Below are positions 27,156 to 32,497 of a stretch of DNA of 64,000 bases, piece by piece; within the stretch, counting starts at the first letter, position 1, and every line of letters starts with the position of its first letter. The notes below the pieces were generated by a model. It had not been told where the DNA came from, did not search any database, and worked only from the letters and a program-made list of their open reading frames with translations. This stretch comes from Clostridiales bacterium (GTDB lineage: Bacteria; Bacillota; Clostridia; Lachnospirales; Lachnospiraceae). The position numbers and the translations under genes were made by a program. The DNA lies in the NCBI GenBank assembly GCA_003343625.1, contig QAKV01000028.1:106044-170043 (forward strand), given 5' to 3'.

Positions 27156-28157
27156 ATGGAGGGAAAAATGGAAGAACGGATGGGAGCTGAAGGGTATGGC
27201 TGTGCGGGCAGGGCAGGACAGGAGCCGGGTACAGGGAATCTGCGGAAGGAGTTTTGGACAGGGGCTTTCCGGGAAGGGCGGCAGGCCGCCTTTTCGGAAC
27301 ATGTGATCCTGCCGGAGCTGATCGAGGAGTTCTGCCGGGAACTGGCGGCGGAGGAAAGAAGCCCGGCCACCATCGAAAAGTACCGCCGGGACGTGAAGGC
27401 CCTGCTGCGATTTCTGGGGGAGACGGGGGCGGTGTCCAAGGAAAGAATGGTTTCCTATAAGGAAGACCTCCTGAAGCGATACGCTGTGTCCAGCGTCAAC
27501 TCCATGCTGGCGGCGGCCAACTCCTTTCTGAAGAGCCGGGGTTGGTATGAGTGCACGGTGAAGTCTGTGCGGGTACAGCGGGAAGCCTTTCGTTGCCGGG
27601 AAAAGGAGCTGTCCAGAAAGGAATACTCCCGGCTGCTGGAAGCGGCGGGCAAGAAGAAGTCGAAGCGGCTGTATTTCGTGATGCAGGCGCTGTGCTCCAC
27701 GGGGATACGGGTGAGCGAGCTGCCCTTTATCACGGTGGAGGCGCTGAAGAAAAAGCGCGCCCGGGTGCACCTGAAGGGAAAGACCAGGTGGGTGCTGCTG
27801 CCCACGGAGCTGTGCGCGCAGCTGAAAGTCTATGCGGCGCGGTGTGGGATCCGGGAGGGGAGCATCTTTGTGACGGGAAGCGGGAAGACGCTGGATCGGA
27901 GCAACATCCTGCACGAGATGAAAGCGGTATGCGGGAAGGCGCAGGTGGAGAGGGGGAAGGTGTTCCCGCACAACCTGCGGCACCTGTTTGCCTGTACCTA
28001 CTACGACAGGGAGAAAGACCTGTCGCGGCTGGCGGACCTGCTGGGGCATTCCAGCGTGAACACGACGCGGATCTACACGCGGGTGAGCGGGGAGGAGCAG
28101 GCGAGGCAGATCGACGGGTTGGGTCTGGTGGAAGAAGGGCGCAAAAAAACCGCATAA
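27156..28157 (+). CDS. Tyrosine recombinase, predicted DNA invertase for the adjacent switch
   Basis: A 333-residue integrase-family protein. N-terminal SAM-like core-binding domain (about 50-135: [29 protein letters not shown]). The catalytic set is complete: Arg in STGIRVSEL, Lys in [18 protein letters not shown] and the nucleophile Tyr in [10 protein letters not shown]. Its stop codon lies inside the left inverted repeat of the switch. No phage or transposon genes are near, so it is best read as a dedicated invertase like those of other clostridial phase switches. ATGs at 27156 and 27168 are both possible; the region before residue 40 looks non-conserved. Confidence 0.92.
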   Translation: MEGKMEERMGAEGYGCAGRAGQEPGTGNLRKEFWTGAFREGRQAAFSEHVILPELIEEFCRELAAEERSPATIEKYRRDVKALLRFLGETGAVSKERMVSYKEDLLKRYAVSSVNSMLAAANSFLKSRGWYECTVKSVRVQREAFRCREKELSRKEYSRLLEAAGKKKSKRLYFVMQALCSTGIRVSELPFITVEALKKKRARVHLKGKTRWVLLPTELCAQLKVYAARCGIREGSIFVTGSGKTLDRSNILHEMKAVCGKAQVERGKVFPHNLRHLFACTYYDREKDLSRLADLLGHSSVNTTRIYTRVSGEEQARQIDGLGLVEEGRKKTA

Positions 28158-28172
28158 TGTTTGTTATGCGGT
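28143..28172 (-). terminator. OFF-state terminator formed by the left repeat
   Basis: On the minus strand the repeat folds as ACCGCATAA / TTATGCGGT with a CAAACA loop, and seven A (28143-28149) outside it give a T-run. It should end the leftward transcript. The right repeat lacks this T-run. Confidence 0.75.
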
Positions 28173-28173
28173 A
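28149..28173 (+). repeat. Left inverted repeat of the switch
   Basis: Arms ACCGCATAA and TTATGCGGT around a TGTTTG core, plus a trailing A. Each copy is itself a 9-bp palindrome, and the asymmetric core gives direction. It overlaps the recombinase 3' end without changing it on inversion. Confidence 0.95.
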
Positions 28174-28206
28174 AAGGAAACGTACATAATCTCCCAACTA
28201 AGGGAA

Positions 28207-28235
28207 ATTATAGCAAAGCAGCGGGGTAAAGTCAA
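28207..28235 (-). promoter_or_regulatory. Promoter inside the invertible segment (now pointing left)
   Basis: On the minus strand TTGACT (28235-28230), exactly 17 nt, TATAAT (28212-28207). This is one of the best promoters in the window. After inversion it would drive sipW with a leader of about 78 nt. Confidence 0.9.
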
Positions 28236-28322
28236 TCGCCAGCCGTGTAAAAATTTCCCAAAAATCCGAAAACAGCGGGAAAAAGAGGGAGCGATATCCG
28301 AAGGGAAGAAAAAGAGCGCATG

Positions 28323-28379
28323 ACGAGAAGACCGAAAGGGAGGAAATCCCGTCGGTCCTGTCGTCGTGGGCCCTTTTTT
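28323..28379 (+). terminator. Terminator-like hairpin within the switch
   Basis: A long imperfect stem, ACGA...AGACCGAAAGGGA with TCCCGTCGGTCCT...TCGT, followed after ten bases by six T. In this orientation it would stop transcription coming from the recombinase side. Confidence 0.55.
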
Positions 28380-28483
28380 GATTGTCCGGATTCGGTTTTC
28401 GGGTATGCTGTCCCCGAAACGGGGGAAGGGGAGCGCGCCGCAGGATACGGGGAGGCTTCCCGCCCCTGTCCGGGGTCGGGGGC

Positions 28484-28508
28484 TACCGCATAACAAACAT
28501 TATGCGGT
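28484..28508 (-). repeat. Right inverted repeat of the switch
   Basis: The exact reverse complement of 28149-28173, with core CAAACA. It lies 25 nt before the sipW start, and the bases after it (AAGCCGGG) contain no T-run, so ON transcripts can pass. Confidence 0.95.
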
Positions 28509-28533
28509 AAGCCGGGGCGGGATAAGGATAAAG

Positions 28534-29169
28534 ATGGGAAAAACAGTAAGAAAAGTCTGGAATACCGTTACGAGCGTCATCGTGGTGCTGACGGTGCTTC
28601 TGGCAGTAGCCCTGGTGGGCGTCCGGCTGGTGGGCTTGCGGGTATTCGCGGTGCTTTCCGGTTCCATGGAGCCGACCTACCATACCGGAAGCCTGATTTA
28701 TGTCAAAAGCGTGGATTATAAGGAACTGCAGCCGGGGGACGTGATCACGTTTATGCTGGACGAAGACACCATTGCGACCCACCGGATCGTGGAGGTGGTG
28801 CCGGATGAAACGGAGCCGGAAACGCTGCGTTTCCGGACCAAGGGCGACGCCAACGACGCGGTGGACGGTGGACTCGTTCATTACAAAAATGTGGTGGGCA
28901 CGCCGGTATTCACCATTCCGAGACTGGGATATCTGGCCGATTACATCCAGCATCCGCCGGGAATGTATGTGGCGCTTTCCGCAGGGGCGGTTTTGATCCT
29001 TCTGGTCTTTCTGCCGGATCTGTTTTCCAAAGAGGAAGAAAAGGAAGGACCACAGGACAGAAAGAAAAAGAAGAAACGCCGCCGCAGGGCGGGGCAGGCC
29101 GCCGCTTCCCGGAAGGGAAAGGGACGGAAACATCAGGATGTGGGCAATGCCGAAAGAGGCTCCCTATAA
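28534..29169 (+). CDS. sipW: SipW-type signal peptidase I
   Basis: A 211-residue ER-type signal peptidase. A membrane helix (10-33) is followed by FAVLSGSMEPTYHTGSLIYVK, with the nucleophile Ser (about S44). THRIVEV supplies the His (about H83) that replaces the Lys of ordinary bacterial signal peptidases, and RFRTKGDANDAVD is the acid-containing box. A second helix (about 148-168) precedes a very basic tail rich in KKKKRRRR. SipW-type enzymes process TasA-family fibre proteins; four such substrates follow. The ATG at 28534 is chosen because longer starts would run through the invertible repeat. Confidence 0.93.
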   Translation: MGKTVRKVWNTVTSVIVVLTVLLAVALVGVRLVGLRVFAVLSGSMEPTYHTGSLIYVKSVDYKELQPGDVITFMLDEDTIATHRIVEVVPDETEPETLRFRTKGDANDAVDGGLVHYKNVVGTPVFTIPRLGYLADYIQHPPGMYVALSAGAVLILLVFLPDLFSKEEEKEGPQDRKKKKKRRRRAGQAAASRKGKGRKHQDVGNAERGSL

Positions 29170-29201
29170 AAATTTTTTTATCATGACGAGGAGGAAGAAT
29201 C

Positions 29202-29828
29202 ATGAAAACAAGATCCAAAGTTCTCAGTTTGGTGTTGGCAGGCACGTTGATCGTATCCGCAGGGATGTTCGGGACGTTGGCGTATTTGACGGATACGCAG
29301 ACGGTAACAAACACCTTTACCGTAGGCGATGTGGCAATCAAGCTGGATGAAGCAAAAACTGATCTGAATGGTGATGCAGTAGAGTCTGGCGAAAGGACTG
29401 AAGAGGGAAACGAGTACAAAATTTTCCCGGGCGGTACATATACAAAGGATCCTACCGTTACCGTTGAGGAAGGAAGCGAGGACAGCTATCTCTTTGTAAA
29501 AGTGGAGAACGGGATTGCCAATATTGAAATTGAAGCGGAGAATCAGGAAAAGGATACCATTGCGGAGCAGATGGCAGCCAACGGCTGGGTCGTAGTTCCG
29601 GAAAGTGACAATATCTATGTTTACACTGAAGACGGCAATCCTGCTGTTGTGAGTGCCGGAGAAAATGCGGTCGTATTTGAGGAGTTCTCTATTTCCGGCT
29701 CTGTGGATGGTACTGCGTTGGCTGAATATAAAGATGCCACCATCACCGTAACCGCTTATGCAATCCAGGCAGATGGCTTTGAAGGAAAGACGGCACAGGA
29801 GATCTGGGCTGCAGCCGGATTGGATTGA
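29202..29828 (+). CDS. TasA/camelysin-like protein with SipW-type signal (1)
   Basis: A 208-residue exported protein. The signal peptide ends in the SipW-cognate pattern FGTLAYLTDTQTVTNTFTVGDVAIKLDE, where the cut falls before the conserved TFT-VG-V block. The mature part is small, acidic and beta-rich, with FPGGTYTKDPTVTVEEGSEDSYLFVKVENG and ITVTAYAIQADG, as in TasA and CalY fibre subunits. Ribosome site GAGGAGG. First structural gene of the switch-controlled operon. Fibre formation is inferred from the family. Confidence 0.88.
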   Translation: MKTRSKVLSLVLAGTLIVSAGMFGTLAYLTDTQTVTNTFTVGDVAIKLDEAKTDLNGDAVESGERTEEGNEYKIFPGGTYTKDPTVTVEEGSEDSYLFVKVENGIANIEIEAENQEKDTIAEQMAANGWVVVPESDNIYVYTEDGNPAVVSAGENAVVFEEFSISGSVDGTALAEYKDATITVTAYAIQADGFEGKTAQEIWAAAGLD

Positions 29829-30012
29829 TTAGATTCTGACAGCATTATCGAATAATTCCGGATGCCATCTGTTGAAAGACCGGGCCCTCTGAAACGGACG
29901 GACCGTCGCCTGCAACTTGAACCCGCGCAGCAGCCGGCCGTACCCGGCAGTTTCTGACAAGCGCCGGAAAATTAACGATTACATAGCATTTCAAAGACGA
30001 GGAACAAGCAAA
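29829..30012 (+). other. Intercistronic stretch without a gene
   Basis: I see no gene, terminator or promoter with good spacing here. A GAGGAAC ribosome site precedes the next ATG at 30013. Confidence 0.5.
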
Positions 30013-30612
30013 ATGAAAAGAAAAATCATTACCTTAAGCCTGATCGTGGCCATGGCAGCTACCGCAGTGATCGGCGGGACGCTGGCATATTTCACCGACG
30101 AGGACGTGGAAAACAATGTGTTTACAGTGGGCAATGTAGACATCGAGTTGACCGAGCCTGGCTGGGAGGAAACCGGGGAAGAGGATGCGAAAACCGTTTA
30201 TCCGGGCGAGCCTCTGGCAAAAGACCCTACGGTTACAAATATCGGCGCGAATCCCTGTTTCGTTCGCATCAGCGTGAGCGGGCTGGATCAGTTTGGAGAC
30301 AAGGGCGACATCGTGTACCTGACCAACTATGTGGAAGGGGCTTTGCATGAAGGCTGGGTTGACGGAGAAGACGGCTATTTCTATTGGACAGCGCCGCTGG
30401 CTGTAGATGCAGTGACGGCTCCCCTATTCGATCAGATCAAAATGCCTACAGGTCTGGAAGGGGAAGAAGAGGCTGCACCCATCGTCGTAACCGCTGAAGC
30501 GGTTCAGGCACAGGGCGCAAGACCCAGCTGGGATGCCGTAAACGAAATGACGGTTGCGGATATCCAGGCATGGTTTGCTACCTGCATGCCTGCAGAGACT
30601 CCTGAACCCTGA
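30013..30612 (+). CDS. TasA/camelysin-like protein with SipW-type signal (2)
   Basis: A 199-residue protein. Signal part MKRKIITLSLIVAMAATAV then GGTLAYFTDEDVENNVFTVGNVDIELTEPGWEE, a clear SipW-cognate start. Later blocks YPGEPLAKDPTVTNIGANPCFVRISVSG and VVTAEAVQAQGA match the TasA beta-sandwich. It has a single Cys at NPCF plus one near the end (FATCM). The ATG at 30013 gives the correct signal peptide; longer starts would add unlikely residues. Confidence 0.88.
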   Translation: MKRKIITLSLIVAMAATAVIGGTLAYFTDEDVENNVFTVGNVDIELTEPGWEETGEEDAKTVYPGEPLAKDPTVTNIGANPCFVRISVSGLDQFGDKGDIVYLTNYVEGALHEGWVDGEDGYFYWTAPLAVDAVTAPLFDQIKMPTGLEGEEEAAPIVVTAEAVQAQGARPSWDAVNEMTVADIQAWFATCMPAETPEP

Positions 30613-30627
30613 ACAAAAACAAAATGT

Positions 30628-30703
30628 CCTGCGCCCGTCCGGTTATCGGGCGCAGGGCATGCAAGGGCATTCAGAGGAAGATGCTGAGTGCCCTTGCATG
30701 CCC
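30628..30703. repeat. Two adjoining perfect hairpins in the operon
   Basis: Hairpin 1: CCTGCGCCCG (30628-30637) with CGGGCGCAGG (30647-30656). Hairpin 2: 15-bp arms at 30655-30669 and 30689-30703 (GGGCATGCAAGGGCA and its complement). Neither has a T-run, so they are not terminators. They may protect or cut the mRNA and so set the ratio of subunits. Confidence 0.7.
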
Positions 30704-30752
30704 TGTCAAAAAGCAGGACAGATGCCATAGCAATACAAGTGAGGTGAGGCTT

Positions 30753-31322
30753 ATGAAACGAAGATTGTTTGCAGGAGCCGTAATCGTGATGTGTCTGTCC
30801 CTGTTGGGCTTTGGGACGCTGGCATATTTTACGGCGGAGGATACGGCCCATAACGTGATTACGTCGGGCGATATCGATATCGAATTGCAGGAATGGGCCG
30901 ACGAAGAAAAGACGATTCCGTTCCCGGAAGAAGGGATCAGCGGGGTGATGCCCGGAACCGAAACGACGAAAATCGTCGAGGTTAAAAATACGGGTTCCAA
31001 TCCCGCCTATATCCGCGTGGCAGTGGAAAAGAAAATCGCGCTGGCGGACGGGGTGCAGGGCGAACCTGATTCCGGCCTGATGGAGATCGATTTTGACGAA
31101 ACGTCATGGACTCTGGGGGAGGACGGGTATTATTACTATAAAGAAGCGCTGGAACCCGGCGAAGTGACGGAGGCGCTTTTCGCTTCGGTCAGTTTTGACC
31201 CCGACATGGGAAATCTTTATCAGAAGAGCACGGCGTCTGTAGAGGTAACCGCTTATGCGGTGCAGGTTGCCAACAACGGGGAAACGGTCATGGACGCCAA
31301 AGGCTGGCCTGAAAGAAAGTAA
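30753..31322 (+). CDS. TasA/camelysin-like protein with SipW-type signal (3)
   Basis: A 189-residue exported protein. MKRRLFAGAVIVMCLSLLGFGTLAYFTAEDTAHNVITSGDIDIEL is a SipW-type signal region. The mature part has VMPGTETTKIVEVKNTGSNPAYIRVAVEKKI and YYYYKEALEPGEVTEALF, typical of the family's "N-terminal strand, NTG, AYIRV" core. The start at 30753 follows GAGGTGAGG. The block KNTGSNPAYIRV also occurs in altered form in the 35.5-kb gene. Confidence 0.88.
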   Translation: MKRRLFAGAVIVMCLSLLGFGTLAYFTAEDTAHNVITSGDIDIELQEWADEEKTIPFPEEGISGVMPGTETTKIVEVKNTGSNPAYIRVAVEKKIALADGVQGEPDSGLMEIDFDETSWTLGEDGYYYYKEALEPGEVTEALFASVSFDPDMGNLYQKSTASVEVTAYAVQVANNGETVMDAKGWPERK

Positions 31323-31334
31323 GGAGGTAGCGAG

Positions 31335-32486
31335 ATGAAGATAAAGAAAGCGCTCGGCTTTTTGCTGAGTTTGGCGCTGATTCTCGGCATGATTATTCCG
31401 GATACCCTGATGGTGTCTGCGGATGAGACGGGTACGGAAACGGTTATTTCCACAGAAAGCGAAGAAAACGTTCCGAGCACGGAGGAGTCTTCTCCTTCGG
31501 AAGAAGAACAGCAGATTCCTTCCACGGAAAGCAGCGATTCCGACACGGAAAACGGGAACGAATCCGACGAAGGAAAGCAGGACGATGTTTTGGAAACGCC
31601 TTCCTGCGATTGCGGTACAACGGATGGCAACCATGCGGAAAGCTGTCCGTTGTATGAAGCGCCGGAAGCGCCCGCCGAGAGCGAAGAAACGGAAAGTACC
31701 GATTCTGCGACGGGGGAATGCACCTGCGGAACGACGGACGGGAAGCATGCCGAAGACTGCCCGCTGTATGAGGAGCCGGAAGCACCTTCCGAGGGCGGGG
31801 AAACAGAAAGCACCGATTCTGCAACGGCAGAGTGCACCTGCGGAGCGACGGACGGAATCCATGCGGAGGATTGCCCGCTGTACGAAGAGCCGGAATGCAC
31901 CTGCGGAGCGACGGACGGAATCCATGCGGAGGATTGCCCGCTGTACGAAGAGCCGGAATGCACCTGCGGAGCGACGGACGGAATCCATGCGGAGGATTGC
32001 CCGCTGTACGAAGAGCCGGAATGCACCTGCGGAACGACGGACGGGAAGCATGCGGAGGATTGTCCGCTGTACGAAGAGCCGGAGTGCACCTGCGGAGCGA
32101 CGGACGGAAAGCATGCGGAGGATTGCCCGCTGTATGAGGAGCCGGAATGCACCTGCGGAACGACGGACGGAAAGCATGCAGAGGATTGCCCGCTGTATGA
32201 GGAGCCGGAAACTGAAGAGGGGCCCAGCCTGTTTGAACGGATTATGGCGTGTACGTCGCTGGAGGAGATCGATGCCGTTTTAGCGGAAGCGACGGAAGAA
32301 GAAGTGGAAGCGCTGACCGAGGAGGAAGTAGAAGAGATCGAAGCCCTCATCGAATCCATGGAGCCGGAACCGCTGCCTGCCGTCGTGCTCGAAAAATCGG
32401 AGGATGAACCGGTGGAAAGCGAGATCATCTACCCTACGGTAAACTTCAGCAATGTGGCTCCCTTTAGCGATGCCGTCGCTGAGTAA
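31335..32486 (+). CDS. Secreted Cys/His tandem-repeat protein
   Basis: A 383-residue protein. Ordinary signal peptide (ends near residue 29), then a Glu/Ser/Thr-rich linker, then eight copies of a repeat of the form C-x-C-G-x-T-D-G-x-H-A-E-D-C-P-L-Y-E (residues about 91-292). Copies 3-8 are contiguous 21-residue units. Each holds three Cys and one His in a C-x-C-x5-H-x3-C spacing, a plausible metal site or disulfide knot. The C-terminal region LFERIMACTSLEEIDAVLAEATEEEVEALTEEEVEEIEALIESM is helical and acidic. It has no anchor. Function unknown. Confidence 0.8.
   Translation: MKIKKALGFLLSLALILGMIIPDTLMVSADETGTETVISTESEENVPSTEESSPSEEEQQIPSTESSDSDTENGNESDEGKQDDVLETPSCDCGTTDGNHAESCPLYEAPEAPAESEETESTDSATGECTCGTTDGKHAEDCPLYEEPEAPSEGGETESTDSATAECTCGATDGIHAEDCPLYEEPECTCGATDGIHAEDCPLYEEPECTCGATDGIHAEDCPLYEEPECTCGTTDGKHAEDCPLYEEPECTCGATDGKHAEDCPLYEEPECTCGTTDGKHAEDCPLYEEPETEEGPSLFERIMACTSLEEIDAVLAEATEEEVEALTEEEVEEIEALIESMEPEPLPAVVLEKSEDEPVESEIIYPTVNFSNVAPFSDAVAE
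31833..32210 (+). repeat. Six in-frame 63-bp tandem repeats
   Basis: Exactly 378 bp, six units of 63 bp, coding for six 21-residue Cys/His repeats; the first three are identical. Copy number may vary among strains by slippage or recombination. Two more spaced, degenerate copies lie upstream from 31605. Confidence 0.95.
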
Positions 32487-32497
32487 GGAGGCAGAAA

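Larger units (their letters stand above)
28149..28508. mobile_element. Invertible DNA segment (phase switch) between 25-bp inverted repeats
   Basis: The segment runs between exact 25-bp inverted repeats (28149-28173 and 28484-28508), with 310 bp between them. It lies between the recombinase and the SipW-TasA-like operon. It holds a strong promoter pointing left (28207-28235) and a plus-strand terminator-like hairpin (28323-28379), but no convincing gene. Inversion maps position p to 56657 - p and would place the promoter's -10 at about 28445-28450, pointing into the operon. The present orientation is therefore predicted OFF. Confidence 0.9.

Noticed and set aside
27156..28157. Prophage or integrative element
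   Set aside because: Apart from the recombinase there are no phage, conjugation or excision genes and no tRNA-type att site. The inverted repeats explain the recombinase better.
28382..28409. Rightward promoter TTGTCC, 16 nt, TATGCT inside the switch
   Set aside because: Weak match and short spacer compared with the leftward promoter. It could give low OFF-state leakage, but I would not call it.
31833..32210. CRISPR array
   Set aside because: The repeats are contiguous with no spacers and are coding in frame. No cas genes in the window.
31104..32428. Long minus-strand open frames (up to 391 codons) opposite the Cys/His repeats
   Set aside because: They arise from the 63-bp in-frame repeat on the other strand. 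No signal peptide, ribosome site or known family.
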